Assembly: GCA_036971475.1 (NCBI GenBank)
Contig: JBAIZL010000002.1
Coordinates: 165,328,714 to 165,392,713 of the forward strand
Source: Prosapia bicincta
Taxonomy: Eukaryota > Arthropoda > Insecta > Hemiptera > Cercopidae
Direction of reading: 5' to 3'
DNA length: 64,000 bases
Position numbers and translations under genes: made by a program. Every line of letters starts with the position of its first letter. Position 1 is the stretch's first letter. A model generated the notes under the pieces. That model was given only the letters and a program-made list of their open reading frames with translations. It made no database searches and was not told the DNA's origin. This document shows positions 26,553 to 39,465 of this stretch, in pieces.

Positions 26553-27161
26553 CAGTATAGACTTGATAATTCGAGGTAGATGGGACCGACCACCACTCGG
26601 CCTACCGAAAACTCAAATTACACGGAACTACGTTCTTGTGCATTAGAAAATGTAGGAGAACTGTATATGAACATTTCTTGGAAGCATGACTAATTTCCAC
26701 TGAATACCTTTTAGCTACTTTCTTGGAAGACCGATTCATTTTATTTACACACCGTAATAATATGAAAATTTCTTGAAAACCCGACTCATTTCCATTGCAT
26801 ACTGTATTGATATAAAAATTTCTTGGAAGCCTCTTTCAATTCCATTGCAAATCCTGTAGCTCTAAACATTTCGTGGAAGCTCGACTTTGCATACTGTATG
26901 AATTCATATTCATAAACTATGAATATAAACTATATTCATAAACTTCTTCGAAGCACGACTCATTTCCTTATCATTCCGTATAGATATAAACATTTCTTGG
27001 AAGCCCGACTCATTTCTTTTGCTTACCGTATTGATATAAACATTTGTTGGAAGCCCGACTCATCTTTTTTATCCAAATAGATAAAATATGCTCGAATATA
27101 AATAGGCTCAAATTATACGGAAGCTAAAAATATCGGGACTTGTATTTTAGAGTCTCTACTG
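26553..27161. mobile_element. pogo/Tigger-like non-autonomous element
   Basis: The left end reads CAGTATAGACTTGATAATTC and the right end, reverse-complemented, reads CAGTAGAGACTCTAAAATAC; 11 of the first 13 bases agree. Both are flanked by TA (26551-26552 and 27162-27163), the target duplication of the Tc1/mariner/pogo superfamily. The CAGTA start and the subterminal AATTCGAGG...GGGACC layout recall pogo/Tigger termini. At 609 bp it has no transposase frame. Its interior is mostly a degenerate 50-bp tandem repeat (separate entry). Family placement is inferred from the ends. Confidence 0.6.
26672..27075. repeat. Degenerate 50-bp tandem repeat inside the pogo-like element
   Basis: The phrase ATTTCTTGGAAGCCCGACTC recurs with variation at about 26672, 26717, 26767, 26817, 26868, 26940, 26990 and 27041, a spacing near 50 bp except for one expanded unit. 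Most units also contain a TTTCCATTGCATACTGTA-like block and GATATAAA. Confidence 0.75.
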
Positions 27162-27168
27162 TATACAT

Positions 27169-27288
<120 letters not shown>

Positions 27289-27631
27289 AACTAGGCAGAA
27301 TATAATAGTTTTGTTTATTTTGATAAAACAATATATATTGTAAGCCACTATCATTTTGATTGACAAATATTTCAAACTATTTATTGATTTATTGTGTAAA
27401 TAAGAAAGTGTCATATTTGTAAAATAATATTAACTTTACCGAAAGTAATTGTAAATATTTTCGACGCTTAATTTCCTATTTGACGTCTAATGGATATCTA
27501 AAAGAGCTTGAATGCAATTGAAGTGTTTGTTTATATTTTAAAAAAAGTATATAAAATACAAGAGTAACTGTTATTAATTTTACAACTAATAATTTTAATA
27601 AATGTTTCGTGTATAAATATTTCACAATATA

Positions 27632-27700
27632 TTAACACTAGAGTGAACGGGCAAATAAAAGTTACATAAGTAGACGGGCTGGGTCTCACAGACCCAAAAC
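27632..27700 (+). mobile_element. Probable terminal repeat of the piggyBac-like element
   Basis: TTAA at 27632-27635 is followed by CACTAGAGTGAACGGGC, resembling the TTAA-C(A/C)CTAG start of piggyBac-type elements. A short perfect stem GGGTCT CAC AGACCC lies at 27680-27694. The orientation and distance fit the 3' end of the transposase relic at 28039-29345. No matching opposite terminus was found. Confidence 0.5.
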
Positions 27701-28038
27701 GTAAAAGATCGGTAAAAAATTTTTAACAATTGCAATTGAGTCAAACATATTTTTATACAACTTCTAGGAATATTTTCAGTATTTCAACACTAAATTCACA
27801 AAATAATATTGCTAAAATAAATTCATAACTATTTATTTACTTTTTTAAACATTTTACTCAAAAGATTTGCAATAATTTTATCAAAGTTACACTAAGAAGC
27901 TAAAAGTTGAACGAAAATACTGTGGTTGTTTTACACGCACTATTTAAGAGTAGTTCTAACATTAAAACAATAACAATTACTTAAAATTGAAAAAAAAACA
28001 AGTTTCTAAAGAGTTCCAAAGTTTTACGTTTTCCAGCA

Positions 28039-29345
28039 TTAGCTACACAACATTTCAGCGTGGCCTAGACATAACCAAACTTTACACTCATTACAAAAGT
28101 ACTTTGTTTTGTTGTCTTTACACAAGGAACATCTACCATGCTTACCTGGAGCCGGATTCTGTTTAGGTTCAGCTTCGTACCAGGAAAATGTAGTTGCTAA
28201 CTGCCGTATCTCTCGTGGTAGGTTATCTTGCTGAGCGCGGATGGTCAAGAAGGGCTGCAGCATCTGTTTTGCTAAGTCCTTGAGAAAAGCTTTCCTGGTT
28301 ATGGACTGACCATTTGATTTAAACAATGTAAGCGTTTAGAGCAGCAATGTTCATTGAAGCAAAAAACAAAGTTAATGGCCAACGTCTCGATCCTCTTGCA
28401 ACGCTGTATTCAGCACACATAGCATCAGCCACATCAACACCTCCTTTAGTTGAATTATAATAAGTTATGATGCTGGGCTTCTTCTTTTACTCAGTAGAAG
28501 GGTCGATTTTACTGTCATGGTGCATAGATGAGAGTAATATAACACTTTTCGTTTTCTTGGGTACGTAAGATACCATTGTAAAATCTTCTTGGAATCTAAA
28601 AAGACTGGAATATTGTTCCTTGTTTCTTGTTGGAAGAAAGTTTGGAGGTATTTGAGGCTTATTCTTCCGCAGGGTACCCACAAGTGTTAGCTTGTATTCT
28701 ATCAACAGAGTCTTAGCAGCGTCATAAGAAGTAAACCAATTATCAAGTGTCACGTTACGGCCACTACCTTTGATAGGCTCAACTAACTGGAGGATAACAT
28801 TATCGGCATTGTTACTTATCTCGTAAGGACCGTTGGGTTGAGTACCACAGTACACTTCAAAGTTTTTTACATAATATGTATTCGAACAAGCCAGTATAAA
28901 GACCTTAATACCATACTTGGCTGGCTTGTTCGGAATGTACATTCGAAATTTACATCATCCTCGGAAGGGAACAAGCATCTCGTCCAATGTTGTGCATTCA
29001 TATGTAGAAAAGTATTTTCTACAATTTGAGGCAAGTATGTCTAGAAGCTGTCTGACTGCTGCAAGATTGTCATAGGGTTTTCGGACATTTCTTGTTGTTA
29101 TCAAAACGTATACATCTAGAAAGGAACCTAAAACGACTAAAAGCCATTCCAGCCCTGAAAATCTCAACCCCTGTTCCATCAGTCGCCCAAAATTCCCTTA
29201 CATTCATCAGTTCACCATGTAAAACTCCAGCCAAGTATAAAAATCCTAAATAGGCTTTCATTTCTATAGACGAGGTCGGTCATGCCAGATTGGAATCATC
29301 AGTATAATTGTCCTTTACAGAATTGATGAATATATTTGTTACGTA
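28039..29345 (-). pseudogene. piggyBac-like transposase pseudogene
   Basis: A cut-and-paste transposase of the piggyBac (DDD) superfamily, read from about 29345 to 28039. In order: an N-terminal block with EMKAYLGFLYLAGV; a LDEMLVPFRG block with the first catalytic Asp; YIPNKPAKYGIK; TLDNWFTS with the second Asp; a YYNSTKGGVDVAD block with the third; SRRWPLTLFF and NAY; and a C-terminal cysteine-rich domain (CSLC...CNEC...CLGH). The first about 150 residues are missing. The frame is broken by in-frame stops (near 29290, TGA at 28955-28957, TAA near 28488) and frameshifts near 29090 and 28330. All three catalytic aspartates survive. It is not functional. Its N-terminal side abuts the BEL/Pao region. 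Confidence 0.9.
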
Positions 29346-30495
29346 CTTTTCTTTAAATTAAAGATAATTAAAAAGACAGTGTAAATGCTTCAGAGAGGGA
29401 CTCCTTATCGGCCAACCTTTGTCTCTTACAAGGTTCGGTACGGCCCAGTTCCTTTCGAATCGTCGGTTAAACGACATCTCTCCCGTCACTCTCGACGTGA
29501 CGTAGTTTTTGTGTGTTCTAAACGAGGCTCGGTTTAGACCATTTCTCTCTCTTTGTTTCTCCTGTCGTGTGGCGAAGGTACTCTTAACATTAATAGTGAC
29601 ATTTTGAATATAAGTGATTTCTTTAAGTTCAAAAGGTAATTGATAAGTGCGGGAAAGGGTGCACCCGAATAACTGTCCGAAAAGTTGTGGTACTTCGCCC
29701 AGTGAGGTATGTACAAAACATCAATTTCATTCATTTAATTATTTAAGGTCCTCCGGAAATCAATGTTGCCGTTATATGGCAAAATATTTAACATTTTTGG
29801 TCCTACGGCCCGGATCTTTTGAAAAGGTCCTATGTTAAAACATGTCCACAAGTGTGACGTACATATTTCCAACCGCACGCAATATCTTGTCCTTGTTACA
29901 AGGCTTACCTCACTCAATTTCTTATCTACCAGCTGTTCAAATACAGTAGATTATAACAAACCATCTCTGAAAGCATATCTTTATAATTCATTACGCTTGT
30001 CTATTAGTAAACAATTCGTATGATTCAAAATGTATGTTTCCCACTCATGCTAATGTTAATAGGCTAATATATTTATAAATATTTTCTGCTAACTATTTAG
30101 TATAGTAAAAGAAGTCACCTATAATTTCAGTGCTTATAAATTGCAAATTTATATTTATTAATGCTTATTGTTTTGAAGCAGATCATTCAGTTACATGCTG
30201 TAAAATGTAATTGTAATATTTCCTATTAAAATATTTACATTTTTTCATAATTTGTATTGAACGTTTTTCTGATTGCAATTATTGGAAGATATCTTGTTAT
30301 TGTAACCTTGAATAAGAGACATTTGTTTACTTGAACTGTTTACGTCCGTTCATAAGTTCAAACATTCAATATTTACATTTCTTTGTGAGAAACTAGTTTA
30401 TGCTTTCTCTATCGCTCTTGCTATTAGTATAGCATATTTTGTTAGTGTATTTAAAGAGCCTTATTGTTATTGTAGATATAATTCAATTCTACAAA
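29346..30495 (+). other. Possible BEL/Pao 5' LTR and leader
   Basis: This 1.15 kb between the piggyBac relic and the BEL gag start is where the 5' LTR and untranslated leader would lie. The part from about 29380 to 29830 is richer in GC than its surroundings. A TGG-starting, PBS-like stretch occurs near 29799-29813, but I cannot match it confidently to a tRNA 3' end. No second LTR copy is found downstream, so LTR borders cannot be set. Confidence 0.3.
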
Positions 30496-31062
30496 ATGGC
30501 CAAATCACTAAGGGTAATCACTGCTAAGAAGGAAGCTCTATTTTCCCAGATCCAATCTATTTATGATCTCACGCAAAAGATTTCTGATAAAGCGATCATG
30601 CAGGAATTAATGATCCGAGCTCCCTCTGTCGCTAGCATTAAACAAGAATTTTTAGACACGTTGGACTTATTCAATGAACTCTCGTTGAAAAAAGATAACG
30701 ATTTTATTCCCAATTTCTCAACTTCGGCAGTGGTTAATGATCTTGTTTCTCGCATAAATTACACTGTTGCTTCAATAGAAGCGAAACAAGCTGCAAGGCA
30801 AAAAACCGAAGCTAGCTCTTCACTCTCGTCGCAAATCCCACTGCGACTTCCAAAATTGGAACTCAAACATTTCACGGGTGATCCATTTGAATGGATTTCT
30901 TTCGAAAATACGTCGACCCTGGCAACACCTGCGGAAATTATCAACTTCCTCTCACAAAAATGTAGTGAACTTGAACACGCGACACTACATTCCTTTTCAA
31001 CTCTCAACGCTAACTCATTTTACCTTCAAACTCACCTCAAATATCAAAGGGAAAACAGTTAA
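30496..31062 (+). pseudogene. BEL/Pao retrotransposon gag, internally deleted
   Basis: The best start is the ATG at 30496 (MAKSLRVITAKK). The first about 140 residues form a helical N-terminal region followed by LPKLELKHFTGDPFEWISF, the landmark of the DUF1759 gag family of BEL/Pao elements (usual form LPKixLPxFxGxxxEWxxF). Directly after this the expected several hundred residues of gag are missing and the sequence jumps to a stretch that normally lies near the end of that domain (NFLSQKCSELE). The frame stops at a TAATG overlap with the next frame (31060-31064). In intact relatives gag and pol form one reading frame, so the overlap more likely reflects decay than design. Confidence 0.8.
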
Positions 31063-32510
31063 TGTATAAGACTCAGGTTAACCAAAAGGGGACTTCGCTG
31101 GTGACTTGTAACTCTGTCAATGACACAGCGTCTGAAACAAAGCATCCTTTATGTTTTCTGTGTAAAGGAACAGACCATAAAATCTATTCCTGCCTTAAGT
31201 TTAAGGCCAAATCTCCGACAGAGCGCTTGAAGATCGCGAAGTCGTATAGTAGATGTATTTCATGTTTGGGCGCTCACAGTGTGAAGTTTTGTAAATCCAA
31301 TTCGACTTGTTTTCAATGTAAAACGAAACATCACACTCCTCTCCATTTCGACAACGATCACCTGCCTCAGCATACACCATTAAAGTCCTCTATTTCCCAG
31401 GACCAAGGTGTAACAGAAGTTGTTCAGTCACCTATTAGTATGACTTCTCAGGCGACTAATCCTGCCTCTCAAAGTACAACTGTGCTCCTGGGCACTCTTT
31501 TAGTAAAACTCTCCTCTCCTACCGGGACGACTTATGTTTTCCGGGCTCTGGTGGACTCAGGAAGCCAATCCTCATTTATTTCAGAGAAAGTAGCTCAACT
31601 AATGTGTGTAACTCGAACGAGAAGTAATCACAACATTGTTGGACTTTCTCAAACTCTTACTCGCTCAAGGGGCATGACCTCTTTAGGCGTGCCCACTCTC
31701 GATGGCACAGTAATAGCTGCCAAACATAATTTTCTCATTCTCGACAAAATTTGCATCGATTTACCTCGTACTCACATTGATGTTAAAGTACTAAATAAAG
31801 TGCAATCTTATACGCTTGCCGACCCTACTTTTCATTTGCCAAGTCGCATTGATATTCTTCTGGGAGGCGCTCTTTTTCCTTTAATATTGACTCCAACCAC
31901 GCATTCTCTCGGCTCTAATATGCCGTGCCTGATAGGCACTCACTTTGGATTCATGGTTATGGGAGAAGCTCCATGTCTGCCTACCTGTGAAAGGGAATCT
32001 AGTGCTAGTATGTCCACCACATTACTCACGGTGAATGACTTGGAACTGCACAATTCTCTACAAAAATTCTGGCAACATGAAGAAGTGCCCTTCACCTCAA
32101 AACTCTCACCACATGATCAAGCATGTGAAGCTCATTATGTCGCTACTCATACACGCGTCAGTTCAGGTCGTTACTGTGTCCGACTTCCTTTCAAACAAGA
32201 TAAACCTCCTCTCGGAACTTCTCGCGGGAACGCGGAAGTAGGATTAAAATCTCTCGAACAAAAGTTCAACTCTAAGCCTCGCTTCAAGCAACTTTATGCA
32301 GAATTCATGTCTGACTATTTGACTTCTGGACACGTGATACTTGCCCAAAACACTCAGCTCAGTTCACCTCACTACTTTTTACCTCATCATGGGGTTCTAA
32401 AGGAATCCAGCACCACTACTCGCCTTCGAACAGTCTTTGATGCCAGTGCAAAAACATCCAACGGTTTCTCTCTCAACGACACCCTGTGGACAGAACGTAA
32501 AAACATGTAA
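31062..32510 (+). pseudogene. BEL/Pao gag-pol: zinc knuckles, protease, start of RT
   Basis: 482 codons. Residues 31-44 form a CX2CX4HX4C knuckle (CFLC...HKIYSC). More Cys/His pairs follow at 65-95. The aspartic protease motif LVDSGSQSSF lies near residues 163-172, with GGALF later. The linker FKQLYAEFMSDYL and the first RT block TTRLRTVFDASAKT with SLNDTLW lie near residues 455-477. The reverse transcriptase active site, RNase H and integrase are absent. The frame ends seven residues after SLNDTLW because the element is truncated at about 32490, where unrelated dispersed repeat R2 begins. A 5'-half retroelement without enzymes for its own mobility. Confidence 0.9.
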
Positions 32511-32765
32511 GCGACTTGATTCCGAGAGACAACGGTGGTAGGCCGTGTTAATAAGGAGACTGGGTTGAAGGAAACGACACGACGATAAATTTATTGGGGA
32601 AATAGAAATTTATAATAACAAAGTAAAGATATTAAAAGGTTGTTAGGGAAATTAATTAATTAGTCAAACTGGAAAGAGATATAAAATCGTTAAGTTCAAA
32701 GAAAGTTGAGAAGAGAAGCGACTCGAGGAAACACCGTCCAATATTCCAGGCACAGCGAGCAAGAA
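32496..32765 (+). repeat. Dispersed repeat family R2, copy 2, at the BEL truncation point
   Basis: Matches 21180-21466 in opposite orientation. It begins within a few bases of where the BEL polyprotein loses similarity to its family, so the last codons of that frame (ERKNM) come from the repeat. It is either a later insertion with deletion or part of the broken element's downstream flank. Confidence 0.7.
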
Positions 32766-35256
<2,491 letters not shown>

Positions 35257-35287
35257 AAAGATGAATATTTTTTCTTGATTTGTTATA

Positions 35288-35756
35288 ATTATTAAATAAC
35301 TTCAAAAAGTTCATAATCAAGATATATTTTATTCAACATTTACAATTATGCTGAAGCTTTTCGCAGGAGTATAGTTACAGCATTCTCAAAGACTACTAAC
35401 ATGGTTTGTAAAATTATTTAAACAACATTTGTATCTAGAAGCATAAATTAAACAACATACTTATTAAAGAACAGTCCCAAATTAAATCTAAACATAACAC
35501 AATTTTTCATGTTTTAGATAGAATTTAAGATTTTATCAAACAGATAGTTCATTTAATGTAAAGCAAATAGATTAAGGAAATAAGATATAAGTGGTTTATG
35601 TACATAGTGCAATCAATTAGAGTAATGTTTAAATAATTTTACAAACCATGTTAGTAGTCTTTGAGAATGCTGGTACTATACTCCGGCGAAAAGCTTCAGC
35701 ATAATTGTAAATGTTAAATAAAATATATCTTGATTATGAACTTTTTGAAGTTATTT

Positions 35757-35762
<6 letters not shown>
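35288..35762. mobile_element. Foldback/MITE-like element between TA microsatellites
   Basis: Arms 35288-35423 and 35627-35762 are near-perfect inverted repeats of 136 bp, beginning ATTATTAAATAAC at the outside; a small cluster of differences lies near 35366. The about 200-bp centre is unique and AT-rich. No coding capacity. A TA microsatellite lies about 40 bp from the left end and directly at the right end, so the insertion was into or next to a TA tract. Confidence 0.75.

Positions 35763-35824
<62 letters not shown>
35759..35824. repeat. (TA)n(GT)n microsatellite, right of foldback element
   Basis: TA tract continuous with the right end of the foldback element and ending in a few GT repeats. 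Confidence 0.95.
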
Positions 35825-36049
35825 ATCCTTAAGGTGTACGTAACATAACATCAAAAGTGACCTTTAACAGATTTTTTTTGTGTTCGTGAACTGTAAAATT
35901 GATTCTTTGGACATTGTAAGTTTTAATATACCTATCGAAAAAGTATATAATTTATAATAGCTTAGATCTTAAAATTCATTTCACGCCAACGTTTAAGTAA
36001 TAAGGGTGTCCATAGCATCAAAATATTAATATATTTATATCGTAGCCTT

Positions 36050-36127
36050 CTATATAACAAGGAAATAGAAGTTCCGTAGGTATCGCAAGGTTCTAAGAGA
36101 TTGCGATAAAGGGACGCCGTTATATAG
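36050..36127. repeat. Nested short inverted repeats
   Basis: CTATATAAC (36050-36058) pairs with GTTATATAG (36119-36127), and inside it TATCGCAA (36081-36088) pairs with TTGCGATA (36101-36108). The arrangement allows a two-tier hairpin. No gene is adjacent. Confidence 0.5.
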
Positions 36128-36964
36128 ATCTCACATCGACGTTCCTACATTCCTCAATTCAATTTAGCTCATTGGCTTCTCCTACACGTTATTTGTCACC
36201 AATATTGACCACACATTTATAATGTAATCTGCCATCTTGATTAGTTCTCACAATAATGGGGAATAGATTTGAATGAAGGAAGTGTTGATCCGCTACGTAT
36301 TAGACACCTATTTGTTTGCTTGGTTGACTTTTTAAAATATATTTCAATAGATCTAGATGGTATTGTAAAATGAATATTATTTATCTTTTTTCATAGTCAG
36401 GATACGGGAATATTAACCCTTTATGTTAGCTAAATTAAAGGCACATATTAAAATTATTTGGATGATTAAAATAATTGATATTTAATATTACAATGACCGT
36501 CAGGAAATTTGCAAGAAAATCCATTTTAAATAAACTCATTAGTCTGTAATTATTTAATAAGGTTACAATATTGTACCATAGTGAAACATTTAACATAAAA
36601 CCCCTGGATAAATAAAGTCCCCTGACACACACCGTCACAAAGCTGCCACACAAAATACATTTTTGTGGGAAGAGCTACATAACAAGGACGTATGTACCTT
36701 ATCAAGAGTTTTCATATTGTTTCAATAGTTGCATTAAATCTACAATTAAAAGTAATAACTAATAAATTTTTATTAGTTAATTAGCTACATAAATATATTA
36801 TTACTTTTATTGAGATAGAGTAATTATTATTAATAAATAAATCGATTATAATTTATTTTATAAAGCGCTTATGATTTAAACATTAGTTTTATTTCCTTAA
36901 GCCAAACAATAAAACAATATTCGTAAAATAACAAGACTGTTTACGGTAAAATAAATAGAATTAC

Positions 36965-38377
36965 AAATACAATGATCATGTCTTGTTTAAAGCCATATTG
37001 CATTTATTAAATAACTATTTTTAGGCAACTAATGTGATGACTGTTATTTTATTTAAGTGCTATGTGATTATTTTTTAAAAATAACTATATGACACTTGGA
37101 AAAAGTTTTCAATGTCACTTTTATTGTGTTTTCATGTTATAGGCCTCCAATCTGAAAACAGCTCAAGATAATTCATAAAATATTAGTATTAGTATAGTAT
37201 CCAGATTAAATTGTTAGTGTATCTGTTCTTTAAAGAAAATGCATATTTATTGTGTTTTAATAAATAGGATTCTTGGTAGTTGGTTTCAGTACGTGTAACT
37301 ACCGATGTACTTTGATCGAAAAACAAATGCTAAAGTAGCAAAGAAACAACTAGCAAAACACATGCATAAAATAATCAGACGATGTATCAACTTGAACACA
37401 GAAACATATATAAAAACAGAACAAATCTCACAAATAAAATAATAAACACAAACATACCACACAATCCAACACTACTGTCACTCGATATAAGAAATATGTA
37501 CACCAACATACCCGTAACCGAAACTCCCAACATCCTAGAAACCCAATTAATATAGAACAACATAACTTATATCCACGCTATCGAAGTCCTAAACATCCTC
37601 CAAACCATCACTAAACAAAACTATTTCACTCACAACTCAAACTTCTATTCACATCCATATGGCCTACGCTTGAGACGTCTTATCAGTAGTGTCCTAAGCG
37701 AAATTGCCCTACGACACATAGAAAAGACACAGATAATCACAAACAATACACACTCGTACAAAATCACTTACTGGCACAGATACGTCGATGATATCATAAC
37801 TCTATACAGAGGCAACACCTGACAATGCGAAAAATTCCTCACCTACTCTAATAAAATATACCCATTCCACTTAACCTCAGAAATTGGAACCAAGCGATCC
37901 CTAAACTTCCTCGACCTAACCATTACAAAAAGCCACATACAAAACTACAGCCTCAACATTTACAGGACACCCTCAACGACAGACACACTTATCCACAACA
38001 CCTCAAACCTCCCTATCAAACCCAAACATGCTGCCTTCAGATCCGTGCACCATAGACTTTAAGGAGTTCCAATGACCACAGAAAACACAAATAAAGAACT
38101 AGACACAATTAAATATTTAGCATACAGAAATGGATACAACACCTCAATAATAGATAAACTATGGTACAACATTTTAAAAAAACACTAAAATTAACACTAC
38201 ACACAGGGAAAACCAATACATCACATTACCATGCATAAACAAAACAACAATAAAACAGCTCGCAAATTTCAAAAACAGGTTTAAAAAAAGCATAAAAAAC
38301 TAATATCAAGTTACAACACAAAATACAACACGACACCAATAACAAAGATAAACTATAACCATCAGGCGTATACAAAC
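36965..38377 (+). repeat. Segment A, left arm of a 1.4-kb inverted duplication
   Basis: Reverse-complements to 39466-40878 over the whole length with only scattered substitutions (for example near 37175-37195). The arm holds 0.35 kb of AT-rich flank followed by a Penelope-like RT relic. Both arms share the same stop codons, so the duplication is younger than the decay. Confidence 0.9.
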
Positions 38378-38430
38378 TAAACTGCGACAAATGTAACAAA
38401 TTCTATATTGCACGAACAGGTCGTAGCTTT
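37320..38430 (+). pseudogene. Penelope-like element RT and partial GIY-YIG endonuclease
   Basis: A retroelement with an RT related to telomerase and a GIY-YIG endonuclease. Conceptual translation across stops and one frameshift near 37440 gives KQLAKHMHKIIRR, SLDIRNMYTNIPV (about 37478-37516), FYSHPYGLRL...SSVLSEIALRHIE where the family has a GxxMGSPLSSxxAE block, and RYVDDI with the catalytic YVDD at 37781-37792. The linker follows, then SGVYKLNCDKCNKFYIARTG at 38361-38424, the start of GIY-YIG with YIG changed to YIA. The endonuclease then stops at about 38430. The 5' region is missing. In-frame stops make it non-functional. Confidence 0.85.
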
Positions 38431-38568
38431 ATTATAGATTTATAGGTTCCCTGTCTCAATATAGATTTCCGAATTGGATTCGAATGTGATTCAAGTTTGG
38501 TGTCAATCGTAATGACTCAAAATAATAAAAGCAGTTTTAATAACATATTTGAAATGAAAATAATGGAC

Positions 38569-38838
38569 TTATTAATATGGGTAATATGAAGTATTTTTTA
38601 TCAAAATATATTTGCATATCTCTTTTGAGGATTTTAAACTATTTTACGACTGACAAATATTTCTGATTAAATTAAATGTTGTAAATGTGTTTTTAACATA
38701 TTATTTGATAGCATACAAAAATAGATAAAATTGAATTTTAATATTTTATTTCGGAGTATTAGAAACTTTTTTAGGACAGTTAATGATATTGCAAAATTGA
38801 ATAATAACAGTTAACATATATTCTCTTTAGATGTAATA

Positions 38839-38897
<59 letters not shown>

Positions 38898-39465
38898 GTG
38901 TGAAAGTATATACAAATGTGTTATATTGGAATATAAAAAACCGTCTTTTCTTATATAAAAACAAACTATTTACCTGTCCTAGATGTCAGAGTATAAATAC
39001 GATCGATAACGAGCTCAGTTCACAGAAGCTTGATGAATTTGTTATATATAATTAATTTATAACTTACGCCTCAGTAAACGAACAAATTAGAGAAGTACAA
39101 ATATGGACAAAGTTAGTTAACATTTAGTACCTAATTTGTATAACTGAATAAACCTAGTGGTAAAGAACAGTTTACCAAAAGAAATTTAATGAAAGGATAG
39201 GTAAAATATCGAAGGAGAAAATTTAAACTAATTTGAAAGTACAGAATATGGAACATTAATGTCCTAGCAATATAAAACATTTTGTTCACCAAAAGTCAGG
39301 ATTAAATCATCCTATTATTAAATCATACCTACTTACTTTAGTAGGTATGATGGTAGAACGATGTTGTCAGAAGCAATCCGAGATCGCTCCAATACCTTCC
39401 AGGTACTGACGCAGTCTCATTTCCACCATTTTCTCAGCTGTTTTGCAGTCCAGACTTGTAAGGGA
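38569..39465. repeat. Segment B, first direct copy
   Basis: Direct repeat of 40877-41748, nearly identical apart from single-base differences (for example GAGCTCAG versus GAGCCCAG, ATACCTTCC versus ATAACTTCC) and the length of an internal TA tract (38842-38894 here, about 27 bp shorter in the second copy). Its right end cuts through a LINE RT fragment that continues in the second copy. Confidence 0.9.
39340..39465 (-). pseudogene. LINE RT fragment, truncated copy
   Basis: Copy of the LINE RT fragment at 41600-41880, with the same RKST-region stop. It is cut off at 39465 by the junction with the inverted Penelope segment, so the RPISLTS block is incomplete. Confidence 0.7.

Noticed and set aside
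29799..29813. Primer-binding site for the BEL element
   Set aside because: It begins TGG, but I could not match it to a specific tRNA 3' end and no LTR pair is available to position it.
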